NCBI RefSeq assembly: GCF_021412585.1
Contig: NZ_JAKCMI010000041.1
Coordinates: 186,001-250,000, forward strand
From: Halomonas alkalisoli
GTDB taxonomy: Bacteria; Pseudomonadota; Gammaproteobacteria; Pseudomonadales; Halomonadaceae
DNA: 64,000 nt
Direction: 5' to 3'
Below the pieces are notes generated by a model. The model was not told the origin of the DNA. It saw nothing but the letters and a program-made list of their open reading frames with translations, and ran no database searches. Below, piece after piece: positions 8,200 through 18,173 of the stretch. Every line of letters begins with the position of its first letter. The stretch's first letter is position 1. The position numbers were made by a program, and so were the translations under genes.

Positions 8200-11100
8200 T
8201 CAGCCCAGCCAGACCCGAGCGTTGCGGAACAGCCGCATCCAGGCGCCGTCCTGGCTCCACTCCGCCGGACGCCAGGAGTTGGTGACGGCGCGCACCACCC
8301 GCTCCGGATGCGGCATCATGATCGTCACCCTGCCATCCGGCGTCGTCAGCCCGGTAATGCCGGAGGGTGAGCCGTTGGGATTGGCCGGATAGTGGCTGGT
8401 CACCTGGCCGTAGTTGTCCACGTAGCGCAGCGCCACCTGGGTACCGACCTGCATGCTGCGCAGGTGGGCGCTGTCGCGGAACTCGGCACGCCCCTCGCCG
8501 TGGGCCACGGCGATCGGCAGGCGTGAGCCCTCCATGCCAGCCAGCAGGATCGAGGGGCTCTTCTCCACCTGGACCATGGCCACGCGCGCCTCGAACTGCT
8601 CGGACTCATTGCGCACGAAGCGCGGCCAGTTCTCGGTGCCGGGGATCAGCTCCCGCAGCTGGGCGAACATCTGGCAGCCGTTGCAGACGCCCAGGCCGAA
8701 GCTATCGTCCCGGGCGAAGAAGGCGGCAAACTCCTCGCGTGCCCGCTCGTTGAACAGTACCGACTTGGCCCAGCCGCCGCCGGCGCCCAGCACATCGCCA
8801 TAGGAGAAGCCGCCGCAGGCGACCAGGCCCTTGAACGACTCGAGGCCGACGCGCCCCTCGAGGATATCGCTCATGTGCACGTCAACGGCCTCGAAACCCG
8901 CACGGTCGAAGGCCCAGGCCATTTCCAGCTGGCCATTCACGCCCTGTTCGCGCAGGACTGCCACCGCCGGCCGAGCCGTGTTGACGTAAGGCGCGGCGAT
9001 ATCCTCGTCCACGTCAAAGGTAGGGCTGGCGGAAAGACCCGGGTCGCGGCTGTCGAGCAGGCCATCGAACTCGCTCTTGGCGCACTCCGGGTTGTCGCGC
9101 AGTGCCTGCAGCCGGTAGCTGGTCTCGGCCCAGGTGCGCTGGGCCAGCAGCCGTGTGGTCTCCAGCAGCGGTTCCTCGAAGAGGGTCACGCGGACCTGAT
9201 CGTCGTAGCGCGGCCGGGCAATGACGCCACAGGTCTCGATACCCGCGCCGGTGAACTGGGCCAGCACCTCCTCCGTGTACTGGCGATTGACCTGGATCAC
9301 CGCACCGAGCTCCTCGGCAAACAGCGCATCCACGGCGTCGGCCGGCTCGTCGATCAGCCAGTCGAGCTTGATCTCGAGGCCCGCGTGGGCGGCAAAGGCC
9401 ATCTCCAGCAGGGTCACCAGAAGCCCGCCGTCACTGCGGTCATGGTAGGCCAGCAGCTTGCCGTCGCGGTTGAGGCCCTGGATCACCGCGAAGAACGCCT
9501 TGAGATCCTCCGGGTCGTCCAGGTCGGGGCAGGCGTCACCCACCTGGCCATAGACCTGGGCCAGGGCCGAACCGCCCAGGCGGTTCTTGCCCGCCCCCAG
9601 GTCGATCAGGATCAGGTCGGATTCGTCCTGCTCCAGATTGATCTGCGGTGTCAGGGTGGCCATGGCATCGGTGACCGGGGCAAAGCCGGTAACGACCAGG
9701 GAGAGCGGCGAGGTGACACTTCGCTCTTCCGGTTCGCCCTTGTCGTCCTGCGTCGTCCAGGCGGTACGCATCGACATGGAGTCCTTGCCCACCGGAATCG
9801 CAATGCCCAGCGCCGGGCAGAGTTCCATACCCACGGCATGGACGGCATCAAACAACGCCTGGTTTTCGCCGACGTGGTCGGCGGCGCTCATCCAGTTGGC
9901 GGAGAGCTTGATATCACTCAGCTTGGCGATGGGCGCCGCCGCCAGGTTGGTGATCGCCTCGGCGACCGCCAGTCGTGCGCTGGCGGCGGGATCGATCAAC
10001 GCCACCGGCGGCCGCTCGCCCATGGCCATCGCCTCCCCGGCATGGGTATCGTAGCTGGCGGTGGTCACCGCCACGTCGGCCACGGGCACCTGCCAGGGGC
10101 CGACCATCTGGTCGCGGGCCACCATGCCGGTGATGGAGCGGTCGCCGATGGTGATCAGGAAGCCCTTGGAAGCGACGGTGGGCAAGCGCAGCACGCGCTC
10201 CATCGCCTCGCGCAGGTCCAGGTTGTCGAGCATCACGCCCGACAGTTCCCGGCTTTCCCGCTCGAATTCGCGCTGCATCTTCGGTGGCTTGCCGAACAGC
10301 ACGCTCATGGGCAGGTCGACCGGTTGGCTTTCGAAATGGCCGTCGCGCACTTCCAGGTGATGGGCCTCGATGGCCTCGCCGACCACCGCATAGGGGCAGC
10401 GCTCCCGGGCACAGAGCGCCTCGAAGGTCTCCAGATCCTCCGGCGCCACCGCCAGCACATAGCGCTCCTGGGCCTCGTTGCACCAGATCTCCAGCGGGCT
10501 CATGCCCGGCTCGGCATTGGGCACGGCACGCAGATCGAAGCGCCCGCCACGGTTGCCGTCCTTGACCAGCTCCGGCAAGGCATTGGAGAGGCCGCCTGCG
10601 CCCACGTCGTGGAAGAAGCAAATGGGGTTGGCCTCGCCCAGGGCCCAGCAGCGATCGATCACCTCCTGGGCGCGGCGCTCGATCTCGGGATTCTCGCGCT
10701 GTACCGAGGCGAAGTCGAGATCGGCACTCGAGGTGCCGGAGGCCATGGAGGAAGCGGCGCCGCCGCCCAGGCCGATCAGCATGGCCGGGCCACCCATGAC
10801 GATCAGCTTGCCACCGACGGGAATCTCGCCCTTCTGGACATGGCCATCGCGAATGTTGCCATAGCCGCCGGCGATCATGATCGGCTTGTGGTAGCCACGC
10901 CGCTCGATGCCCCCGGCGCCCATGGCATCCTGCTCGAAGGTGCGGAAGTAACCGGCAAGGTTGGGGCGCCCGAACTCGTTGTTGAAGGAGGCGCCGCCGA
11001 TGGGGCCCTCGAGCATGATCGAAAGCGCCGACTGCATCCGGTCCGGCTTGCCGTAATCGAAGGCTTCCCAGGGCTGCACGAACTCGGGGATGCGCAGGTT

Positions 11101-12141
11101 GGAAACGGTGAAGCCGGTGAGACCCGCCTTGGGCTTGCCGCCGATGCCCGTGGCGCCTTCGTCACGGATCTCGCCACCGGCACCGGTAGCGGCCCCGGGA
11201 TAGGGCGCGATGGCCGTGGGATGGTTGTGCGTTTCCACCTTCATCAGGATGTGGATCGGCTCGTGCTGCGCGCCGTAGACGGCACGCTCGGCAGCCTTGC
11301 CGGTCAGCGGCGCCGGAAAGAATCGCCCCGCCTCGCTGCCCCGGATCACGGCGGCATTGTCGCTGTAGGCCGAGAGGATGTCGTCCGGCGAGGCATTGAA
11401 GGTGTTCTTGATCATCTTGAACAGCGAGTGCGACTGCGCCTCGCCATCCACCACCCAGTCGGCATTGAAGATCTTGTGGCGACAATGCTCGGAGTTCGCC
11501 TGGGCGAACATCATCAGCTCGACGTCGGTGGGATTGCGCGCCAGCTCCTGGAAAGCGGCCAGCAGGTAGTCGATCTCGTCGTCGGCCAGGGCCAGTCCCA
11601 GCTCGCCGTTGGCCGCCTCCAGGGCGCCGCGGCCGCCCTCGAGGACATTCACCTGGCCCAGCGGTGCCGGCTCATGATGGGCAAAGAGCTTGGCGGCATC
11701 GGATGCATCGGCCAGCACGTTTTCGGTCATGCGGTCGTGCAGGGTCTCCACGATGGTGGAAAAGGCGGTCTCGGACATCGGCGCCCTGAGCACGACACGG
11801 TAGGCGATGCCCCGCTCCAGGCGACGGATCTGCGCCAGGCCACAGTTGTGCACGATATCGGTGGCCTTGGACGACCAGGGCGACTGGGTGCCGATACGCG
11901 GCACCACCAGAAACAGCTGCCCCTCGGCGCTGGTGTCACTCGGTCCATCGCTCTGGATGCCATAGTCGAGCAGACGGTCGAGCACCTGTCGCTCATCGTC
12001 GGACAGCTCACCGTCATGATCGACGAAATGCACGTAGGTGGCGTGCAGGGACTCGACCTCGGGAACCCGCGCGCGCAGGGCAGCCAGCAGCTTGTCGTGA
12101 CGGAAAGCGGAAAGGGCAGGCGCGCCTCGAAGTTCGAGCAT
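8200..12141 (-). CDS. purL: Phosphoribosylformylglycinamidine synthase (FGAM synthetase)
   Basis: PurL catalyses the fourth step of purine synthesis, converting FGAR and glutamine to FGAM. This is the large 1313-residue single-chain form, close to the 1295 residues of E. coli. It has an N-terminal PurS-like part, two AIRS-type ATP domains (MKVETHNHPTAIAPYPGAATG is the signature region), and a C-terminal class I glutaminase with the nucleophile in GVCNGCQMFAQL and the His/Glu pair in PHPERVVRAV. The start was set to MLELRG at 12141, where an AGAGG site lies upstream; the frame extends further to 12249 without family similarity. The antisense strand carries a long spurious frame. Confidence 0.97.
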   Translation of the reverse strand: MLELRGAPALSAFRHDKLLAALRARVPEVESLHATYVHFVDHDGELSDDERQVLDRLLDYGIQSDGPSDTSAEGQLFLVVPRIGTQSPWSSKATDIVHNCGLAQIRRLERGIAYRVVLRAPMSETAFSTIVETLHDRMTENVLADASDAAKLFAHHEPAPLGQVNVLEGGRGALEAANGELGLALADDEIDYLLAAFQELARNPTDVELMMFAQANSEHCRHKIFNADWVVDGEAQSHSLFKMIKNTFNASPDDILSAYSDNAAVIRGSEAGRFFPAPLTGKAAERAVYGAQHEPIHILMKVETHNHPTAIAPYPGAATGAGGEIRDEGATGIGGKPKAGLTGFTVSNLRIPEFVQPWEAFDYGKPDRMQSALSIMLEGPIGGASFNNEFGRPNLAGYFRTFEQDAMGAGGIERRGYHKPIMIAGGYGNIRDGHVQKGEIPVGGKLIVMGGPAMLIGLGGGAASSMASGTSSADLDFASVQRENPEIERRAQEVIDRCWALGEANPICFFHDVGAGGLSNALPELVKDGNRGGRFDLRAVPNAEPGMSPLEIWCNEAQERYVLAVAPEDLETFEALCARERCPYAVVGEAIEAHHLEVRDGHFESQPVDLPMSVLFGKPPKMQREFERESRELSGVMLDNLDLREAMERVLRLPTVASKGFLITIGDRSITGMVARDQMVGPWQVPVADVAVTTASYDTHAGEAMAMGERPPVALIDPAASARLAVAEAITNLAAAPIAKLSDIKLSANWMSAADHVGENQALFDAVHAVGMELCPALGIAIPVGKDSMSMRTAWTTQDDKGEPEERSVTSPLSLVVTGFAPVTDAMATLTPQINLEQDESDLILIDLGAGKNRLGGSALAQVYGQVGDACPDLDDPEDLKAFFAVIQGLNRDGKLLAYHDRSDGGLLVTLLEMAFAAHAGLEIKLDWLIDEPADAVDALFAEELGAVIQVNRQYTEEVLAQFTGAGIETCGVIARPRYDDQVRVTLFEEPLLETTRLLAQRTWAETSYRLQALRDNPECAKSEFDGLLDSRDPGLSASPTFDVDEDIAAPYVNTARPAVAVLREQGVNGQLEMAWAFDRAGFEAVDVHMSDILEGRVGLESFKGLVACGGFSYGDVLGAGGGWAKSVLFNERAREEFAAFFARDDSFGLGVCNGCQMFAQLRELIPGTENWPRFVRNESEQFEARVAMVQVEKSPSILLAGMEGSRLPIAVAHGEGRAEFRDSAHLRSMQVGTQVALRYVDNYGQVTSHYPANPNGSPSGITGLTTPDGRVTIMMPHPERVVRAVTNSWRPAEWSQDGAWMRLFRNARVWLG

Positions 12142-12297
12142 GTCTTTGGAGCCTCTGAAGCAAGCGTAGGAAGGGGCCGCATACGCGGCGCAGAAAGCCG
12201 ACATGATACTGGAAAGCGGGGGCGGGACGAAATCCGGCGGATGACACATGCCCCTTGTAACGTTATCGTGAAGCCCTCATCGCCGATCGTGGCCTAA

Positions 12298-13764
12298 ATG
12301 CCTGCACCCATGAGTCGACTCGCGCAGCACCGTCTGCGCCTTTCCGCCCTGCTGCTGCTGGGGGTCGTGCTGTACTTGCTGCCCTACCGGCATTTCACCC
12401 CGCCAGACGACCTCCTCGAGGCCGTGCGCGAGCGTGACTTTCTCAGCGTGCACACGCGTAACACGCCGACCACCTACTACGAAGGGCGTCATGGCCCGAC
12501 CGGCTTCGAGTACGAGCTGATGCGGCGCTTTGCCGACCACCTCGACGTCAGCCTGACCCTGGACGCCAGCCACCACATCATGAGCGTGGTCGACGCCGTG
12601 CGCAGGGAGGGGGACCTGGGCGCCGCCACTCTGCCCCTGGATCCGGCACAGGAGGACCTGATCTTCAGCCGGGCGATTCTCGACCTGCAGCCGGTGCTGG
12701 TCTATCGGCGCGGCCTGCAGCCGGTCAAGGGGCCGGAAGGGCTGGCCGGCCTGGAAATCGGCACCATCCGCGGCTCGGGCGCCGACCGGGCGCTACGCGA
12801 ACTGCAGGCAGAATATCCCGAGCTTGGCTGGCGTGAGTCGCCGGAAGTCGAGGTCCCCGAACTGCTCAGCCGGGTGGAGAGCGGCAACCTCGATGCCGCC
12901 GTGGTGTACGACCATCAGTTCCGGATCAACCGCATCTTCTTTCCCGGCGTCGAGCGCGGCTTCACGATCGGCGAGCCTCTCTCCATGGCCTGGGCCTTCC
13001 CCGCACTGGGCGGCCTGCGCCTGCAGCAGGAGGCCAACCGGTTCCTCCAGCAGTTGCAACACGATGGCATTCTCGGCGACCTGGTCGACCGCCACTTCGG
13101 TCACGACGACTACCTCGAGTACGTCGGCGCCCGGGTCTTCATCGCCCACCTGCATGAACGCCTGCCCGGCTATACGACGCTGTTTCGAGAGGCCGCCCGC
13201 AACACCGGCTTCGACTGGAAACTGCTGGCGGCGCTGGGCTACCAGGAGTCGCACTGGGACCCCGAGGCCACCTCCCCCACCGGCGTGCGCGGCCTGATGA
13301 TGCTGACCCTGCCCACCGCCGGCGAGATGGGCGTCGATGACCGCCTGGACCCGGCCCAGAGCATCGATGGCGGCGCCCGCTACCTGCGACACATCAAGGA
13401 TCGCTTGCCCGACTCGATTCAGGGTGAAGACCGGCTGTTCATGGCCATGGCCGCCTACAATGTCGGCCTGGGCCACCTCTACGATGCCCGCCGGATTGTC
13501 GAGCAGCTCGAGGGCGACCCCGACCGCTGGGAAGACGTCCGCGAAGCCCTGCCTCTGCTGCAGAAACGTGAATGGCACAGCCAGACCCGTCACGGCTATG
13601 CCCGTGGTGGCGAGCCGGTCATCTACGTACGCAATATTCGACGCTATTACGAGATCCTGACCTACGTCGATCGCAGCCAGCAGCAGTACCTTCAGCTCAA
13701 CGAACTGTCGAACGGCGAGGACGATGATGCCCCGCTGTTCGACATCATTTCCCCCCTTCTCTAG
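12298..13764 (+). CDS. mltF: Membrane-bound lytic murein transglycosylase F (MltF)
   Basis: This 488-residue periplasmic enzyme cleaves glycan strands of peptidoglycan. An N-terminal membrane or lipoprotein-less signal segment (residues 12-28) is followed by an SBP_bac_3-like regulatory domain (about 45-270) and a C-terminal SLT lysozyme-like domain (about 285-460). The catalytic glutamate is E317 in GYQESHWDP, with the downstream GVRGLMMLT motif. The domain order is exactly that of E. coli MltF. It is divergent from purL, the usual arrangement in gammaproteobacteria. An in-frame ATG at 12310 is an alternative start; neither has a strong Shine-Dalgarno sequence. Confidence 0.93.
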   Translation: MPAPMSRLAQHRLRLSALLLLGVVLYLLPYRHFTPPDDLLEAVRERDFLSVHTRNTPTTYYEGRHGPTGFEYELMRRFADHLDVSLTLDASHHIMSVVDAVRREGDLGAATLPLDPAQEDLIFSRAILDLQPVLVYRRGLQPVKGPEGLAGLEIGTIRGSGADRALRELQAEYPELGWRESPEVEVPELLSRVESGNLDAAVVYDHQFRINRIFFPGVERGFTIGEPLSMAWAFPALGGLRLQQEANRFLQQLQHDGILGDLVDRHFGHDDYLEYVGARVFIAHLHERLPGYTTLFREAARNTGFDWKLLAALGYQESHWDPEATSPTGVRGLMMLTLPTAGEMGVDDRLDPAQSIDGGARYLRHIKDRLPDSIQGEDRLFMAMAAYNVGLGHLYDARRIVEQLEGDPDRWEDVREALPLLQKREWHSQTRHGYARGGEPVIYVRNIRRYYEILTYVDRSQQQYLQLNELSNGEDDDAPLFDIISPLL

Positions 13765-13776
13765 AAGAGCGTGACC

Positions 13777-15753
13777 ATGTATCGCCATGCCGCCTTCTTT
13801 ACCTGCCTGGCCATCGTGCCCCTCGTCTTCGGTGTCGTGCTCGAAGATGATGGGCAACCATTGCATGAGCGCGTCGCACTCGGGCTCACCGGCATGCTCG
13901 TCCTGGCCAAGCTGATGCGGCTGCGAGGCTGGCATGCGCCAGCGAAGACACTGGTAGGGTTCAGCCTGCTGCCGTTGACCCTGGCACTGGCCAGCTATGC
14001 GTTGCCGGAGTACTGGGTGCCGCTGTCGCGCTGGGACGACATGAGTCGCGGCCTGGCCGCAGAGCTGACGCTGGAGGCCTGGCGCCCGTCGCTGCTGACG
14101 ACCCTGAGCCTGATCCTGCTTGCCATACTGATCACCACGCGTACCCGCTCCACGCTGGGCGGCCCGCTGCTGCTGATCATGGCCGCGCTCCTGCTGGGCG
14201 TACAGGGCCTGCTTGGCAGAACGGGCCTCGAGACTCAACTGCTGCGGTCAGCGGCCGGGCCATGGCCCACGCTGGCCATGGCAACGCTGCTGGTCGGCCT
14301 GGGCATGGCGGCCCTGCCGGGCTGGCGGGCTCATGCTGCCGCCCTCAGGCGCGCGCTGGCACCGTCACTGATTCTCGTCCTGGCCGTGCTGTTGCTGTGG
14401 CATCACCAGAAGGCCGTCACCGAGCGTGAGCTGCATGCCACCGTCGAAACGGAAGCCCGCCAGCTCGGCGACCGCTTGACGCGTGATATCCAGGACCACC
14501 TGGCCGCCGTGGAGCGCTTCGCCAACATCTGGACCCTGTTCGACACCCCGCCCAGCCAGGCCGAGTGGGCCAAGCAGGCGGCGCTCTACCACCGCGACTT
14601 TCGCTACCTGCTCAATATCGCCTTCGTCGACCCCGACAGCCGCCTCACGCGAATCTACCCGTTCAACGACATCAATCACCGGGCCTTGGGCGCCCGCCTG
14701 TTCGATGCCCAGCCTGCCGGGCGCGAAGCGGTCAGTCGTGCACTCCTCGAGCAGCGCATCGGGCGCACGGACGTCATCATGCTGCTGCAGGGCGTTCCCG
14801 GGATCATTCACTATCTGCCGATCCCGCTGGATGAACAGCGCACCCTGGGGGCCGTGGCCATGGTCATCAGCCTGCCGATGCTGGCCGAAATGCTGTTCAG
14901 CAAGGTGGACAAGCAACACACCAGCCTTCTGCTCACCCAGGACGATCAGGTCCTGGCCAGCCTCATGCCCGAGACTCGCCTCGGCCCCTGGCAGCACGAG
15001 GTACAGCTCGACGTGGCCGGCACACCGCTGGGCCTGAGCGTTCAGCCCAGCCACTCCCGCCTGTTGCAGCAGCTGCCTCGGCATCCTGTCGTCACTCTCG
15101 TCATCGGACTGACCCTGGCCTACCTTCTCTATCTGGTACTGCACGGCTACACACGTCTCGCACGCCAGCATCGCAAGGTTCACTCTGCCAACACCGAGTT
15201 GCGACGCGAAATTCGCACCCGCAGCCAGCTCCAGCAAGAGGTCGAGTGGCTGGCCCGGCATGATGAACTGACCCAGTTACCCAACCGCCGCCTGTTCATG
15301 GAAACACTCGATGCCAACGCCACGCAGCGTCCGCTGAGCGTGCTGATCTGCGACGTCGACCATTTCAAGCGCATCAACGACCACCAGGGCCACCTGATCG
15401 GTGACCGCTACCTGGATCAACTGGGCCGGATCGGACGCGAAGTGCTCGAACCGCACGGCGGATTGTTCGCCCGCTACGGTGGAGAAGAGTTCGTTGCCTG
15501 CCTACCGCTGACCGCCCCTGCGCAGGCACGGGAGATTGCCGAAACACTGCGTCAACGCCTGCAGGACGCCGAGCTACGGCATCACGATGGCAAGCCCCTG
15601 ACGGCCAGTTTCGGCGTCGTCACCCTGGCCGACGGCCCGCTTGACGTCGCCACTCTCATGCAGGCCGCCGACGACGCGCTCTACCGCGCCAAGGCCGAAG
15701 GACGCAATCGGGTCAGGGTCGCCCCAGCCTTAACCGTCATCGAGAAAGCCTGA
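13777..15753 (+). CDS. Membrane-bound diguanylate cyclase with periplasmic sensor region
   Basis: About 658 residues. Several transmembrane helices occupy the first 210 residues, then an extracytoplasmic sensor segment (about 215-440) resembles CHASE-type domains (ERELHATVETEARQLGDRL). Another helix precedes a C-terminal GGDEF domain with the active-site motif YGGEEF. An RxxD inhibitory site is not present at the expected position before GGEEF, so product inhibition through that site is unlikely. It synthesises cyclic di-GMP. The ATG at 13777 is preferred over GTG 13771 because of its spacing from AGAAGAG. It begins 12 nt after mltF, so the two are probably co-transcribed. Confidence 0.88.
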   Translation: MYRHAAFFTCLAIVPLVFGVVLEDDGQPLHERVALGLTGMLVLAKLMRLRGWHAPAKTLVGFSLLPLTLALASYALPEYWVPLSRWDDMSRGLAAELTLEAWRPSLLTTLSLILLAILITTRTRSTLGGPLLLIMAALLLGVQGLLGRTGLETQLLRSAAGPWPTLAMATLLVGLGMAALPGWRAHAAALRRALAPSLILVLAVLLLWHHQKAVTERELHATVETEARQLGDRLTRDIQDHLAAVERFANIWTLFDTPPSQAEWAKQAALYHRDFRYLLNIAFVDPDSRLTRIYPFNDINHRALGARLFDAQPAGREAVSRALLEQRIGRTDVIMLLQGVPGIIHYLPIPLDEQRTLGAVAMVISLPMLAEMLFSKVDKQHTSLLLTQDDQVLASLMPETRLGPWQHEVQLDVAGTPLGLSVQPSHSRLLQQLPRHPVVTLVIGLTLAYLLYLVLHGYTRLARQHRKVHSANTELRREIRTRSQLQQEVEWLARHDELTQLPNRRLFMETLDANATQRPLSVLICDVDHFKRINDHQGHLIGDRYLDQLGRIGREVLEPHGGLFARYGGEEFVACLPLTAPAQAREIAETLRQRLQDAELRHHDGKPLTASFGVVTLADGPLDVATLMQAADDALYRAKAEGRNRVRVAPALTVIEKA

Positions 15754-16221
15754 AGAGGCCGTGCCCTTCTCGCGCCGGGCCTCGAAGAAGTCCTTGAGCA
15801 GCCGGGCGGCACGCGTGGCCAACACCCCGCCTTCCACCGCGACCCGATGGTTGTGCCAGGGCTGGACGAAGAGGTTGGCCTTGGATTCCACCATGCCGGT
15901 ACGTGGCTCCGCAGCACCATAGACCAACCGCGCGATACGGGCATGGATGATCGCCCCGGTGCACATCAGGCAGGGTTCGAGGGTAACGTACAGCGTGCAG
16001 CCGTCGAGCCGATAGTTGCCCAGTCGGGCTCCCGCGTCACGCAGTGCGCGAACCTCGGCATGGGCGCTGGGATCATGGCACGACACCGGCGCATTGTAGC
16101 CGGCTCCAACGATCTCGCCGGCCGCATCCACCACCACCGCACCCACCGGCACCTCGCCGGCAGCCAGCCCTTCCCGCGCCTGGTCCAGCGCCCGATGCAT
16201 GTAGAATTCGTCACTGCGCAT
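15730..16221 (-). CDS. tadA: tRNA-specific adenosine deaminase TadA
   Basis: TadA converts A34 to inosine in the anticodon of tRNA-Arg(ACG) and is essential in most bacteria. The 163-residue protein has the zinc deaminase motifs H54-A-E56 (SAHAEVRAL) and P-C84-LM-C87. The start MRSDEFYM at 16221 matches the family; the frame runs on to 16428 without similarity. Its 3' end overlaps the convergent diguanylate cyclase gene by 24 bp. Confidence 0.95.
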   Translation of the reverse strand: MRSDEFYMHRALDQAREGLAAGEVPVGAVVVDAAGEIVGAGYNAPVSCHDPSAHAEVRALRDAGARLGNYRLDGCTLYVTLEPCLMCTGAIIHARIARLVYGAAEPRTGMVESKANLFVQPWHNHRVAVEGGVLATRAARLLKDFFEARREKGTASSGFLDDG

Positions 16222-16285
16222 CGGTTCGGACTCCGTGTATGCTGATACTATTAAACAATCGTATGATACACCCCTGAGGATGCCC

Positions 16286-17101
16286 ATGAGCGACGCCCTG
16301 AATGCTCTCGTTGCCTTGCTCGGCCTGGAAGAGATCGAGGAAAACCTGTTTCGCGGCCACAGCCAGGACCTTGGCCTGCCCCAGCTGTTCGGTGGCCAGG
16401 TACTCGGCCAGGCGCTCTCGGCCGCCACGCAGACAGTGGATGCCGAGCGACAGGTTCATTCACTGCACGGCTACTTCCTGCGGCCCGGCGACCCCCATCG
16501 CCCGGTAGTCTATCAGGTCGATGCCGTACGCGATGGCGCCAGCTTTACCACGCGACGCGTCACCGCCATCCAGAAGGGGCGCCCGATCTTCTTCTGCAGC
16601 GCTTCCTTCCATGGCAACGAAGAGAGCATGGCCCACCAGATGGCCATGCCCGAAGTCACCCTTCCCGAAGCACTGGTCCAGGACCCGAACGCTCGCCTGG
16701 AGCGCTTTCCCGGCCATCCCATCGAGTTCCTGCACCTGGGTGACGCAGCCGAACCTGGCCAGCCCTCGCGCAAGCGGCTGTGGTTCCGCCTCACCGGCAA
16801 ACTGCCCGACGACCCTGCCCTGCACCGCTACCTGCTGGCCTACAGCTCGGATTTCAATCTGTTGACCACGGCCCTGGTGCCCCACGGCATCACCTTCCGC
16901 GACCCCAGGCTTCAGATCGCCAGCCTCGACCACGCACTGTGGTTTCATCACGACATGAAGATCAACGACTGGCTGCTTTACGACATGGAGAGCCCCTGGG
17001 CGGGTGGCGCACGCGGCCTGGCCCGCGGCAACATCTTCGACCGCAGCGGCCGGCTGGTCGCCTCTACCGCCCAGGAGGGCCTGACTCGCTTGCGCTCATG
17101 A
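16286..17101 (+). CDS. tesB: Acyl-CoA thioesterase II (TesB)
   Basis: A double hot-dog thioesterase of 271 residues that hydrolyses acyl-CoA to free acid and CoA. Family landmarks are LFRGHSQDLGLPQLFGGQVL near the N-terminus, LHGYFLRPGD, and the C-terminal catalytic region SLDHALWFHHD with DWLLYDMESPWAGGARGLA. The start at 16286 has GAGGA 5 nt upstream; ATG 16280 overlaps that site. It is divergent from tadA. Role: probably turnover of beta-oxidation intermediates. Confidence 0.93.
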   Translation: MSDALNALVALLGLEEIEENLFRGHSQDLGLPQLFGGQVLGQALSAATQTVDAERQVHSLHGYFLRPGDPHRPVVYQVDAVRDGASFTTRRVTAIQKGRPIFFCSASFHGNEESMAHQMAMPEVTLPEALVQDPNARLERFPGHPIEFLHLGDAAEPGQPSRKRLWFRLTGKLPDDPALHRYLLAYSSDFNLLTTALVPHGITFRDPRLQIASLDHALWFHHDMKINDWLLYDMESPWAGGARGLARGNIFDRSGRLVASTAQEGLTRLRS

Positions 17102-17113
17102 CCGGCCATGGAG

Positions 17114-17148
17114 CCGGGCCGCCTGCAAAGGGAGCGGAGGCGGCCCGG
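17114..17148. terminator. Hairpin between convergent tesB and nuclease-PDZ genes
   Basis: Exact 11-bp GC-rich inverted repeat (arms 17114-17124 and 17138-17148) with a 13-nt loop, placed between two convergent stop codons. There is no T-run, so terminator strength is uncertain. Confidence 0.5.
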
Positions 17149-17161
17149 TGACGTTGTCGAA

Positions 17162-18034
17162 TCAAGCCTGGATACCAAGCTCCTCCGGGCGCTCGCGGGG
17201 CACCGCGCGGGGGGTCGGCACGTCGGTGGAGAGTTCCAGCTCATGCTCCTCCCCTGCCTGCCAGTAGCGCAGCCGGGCATCTTCGCCCCGCGGGGTGTCG
17301 CGCACCAGTTCGAGAAACTGCATGGGCGTGGTCGGCACTTCGCCATTCACTTCGAGTATGAAGGCACCGGGCTCCATACCGGCCTCTGCGGCTGGGCCGT
17401 GAGTGTCGCTGACCAGCACGCCCTCTCTATCGGGGAGGCCGAGCGCTTCGCGCAGATCATCGTCCGCCGGCGTTACCGTGATACCCAGCGCGGCCACCAC
17501 CTGATCGTCCAACCCTTCGTACTCGATCTGCCGCGCCGCCTCCAGCACCTGGGGCGCGACATGAATGCTCGCTCCCGCATACAGCGCCAGGGCGATGGCA
17601 TCGCTGGGACGGCTGTCGATCAGTACCGGCTCCTCGCGGCCCTGAACGCGCAGCTCCAGCATGCCGAGGAAGGTATTGTCGACGATGGCATCGACATAGA
17701 TCCGCTCCAGCGTCACCTCGACGCCCGAGAGGACGTCACCGAGCAGCTCATGGGTCATGGGACGCGGGGCGCGCTCCCCGCCCAGGCCACGCAGGATGGC
17801 ACCGGCCTCGTTGGGGCCGATGAATATCGGTATGACATCCTGGCTGCCCGGCTCGCGCAGGAGCACCACCGGCGGCCCACCGAAGCCGGCCATGCCTACG
17901 GTGGCGATCTCGACCTCGACCATGTCTTCGGGCTCGGCGGCGAGTTCGCGGGCACCGGCCGCGTGCGCGCCAAGCAGCAGCAGGCCACCCAGGCACAGTG
18001 ACGCCAGGTAGCGCCAGAACAGTGGCAGTCTCAT
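17162..18034 (-). CDS. Exported bifunctional-nuclease-domain (DUF151) protein with C-terminal PDZ domain
   Basis: 290 residues. A cleavable signal peptide (hydrophobic SLCLGGLLLLGAHAAGA) leads into a DUF151/BFN domain at about residues 38-180 (VVLLREPGSQDVIPIFIGPNEAGAI is diagnostic; LIDSRPSDAIALALYAGASI completes it). Residues about 190-270 form a PDZ domain (GVLVSDTHGPAAEAGMEPGAFILEVNGEV). DUF151 proteins are named for nuclease activity in plants, but the bacterial function is unclear. Export plus PDZ makes a periplasmic role in protein recognition more likely than nucleic-acid cleavage. It is divergent from the CoA-transferase gene. Confidence 0.82.
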   Translation of the reverse strand: MRLPLFWRYLASLCLGGLLLLGAHAAGARELAAEPEDMVEVEIATVGMAGFGGPPVVLLREPGSQDVIPIFIGPNEAGAILRGLGGERAPRPMTHELLGDVLSGVEVTLERIYVDAIVDNTFLGMLELRVQGREEPVLIDSRPSDAIALALYAGASIHVAPQVLEAARQIEYEGLDDQVVAALGITVTPADDDLREALGLPDREGVLVSDTHGPAAEAGMEPGAFILEVNGEVPTTPMQFLELVRDTPRGEDARLRYWQAGEEHELELSTDVPTPRAVPRERPEELGIQA

Positions 18035-18173
18035 AAGCCTCCTCGATTACCGGCATTCGGCTATAGGGGTGTCTCCCTCAGGATGGCACCCGACCCCGAT
18101 CTCTGCCATGAGGCTATCACCACAAGACAACCTCCGGTGATAACGTATCGGGACAACAACAGGAGCCAAGCCC

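Noticed and set aside
8875..12297. 1140-residue plus-strand open frame
   Set aside because: Lies antisense to purL. Its composition follows high-GC shadow frames and it has no family motif.
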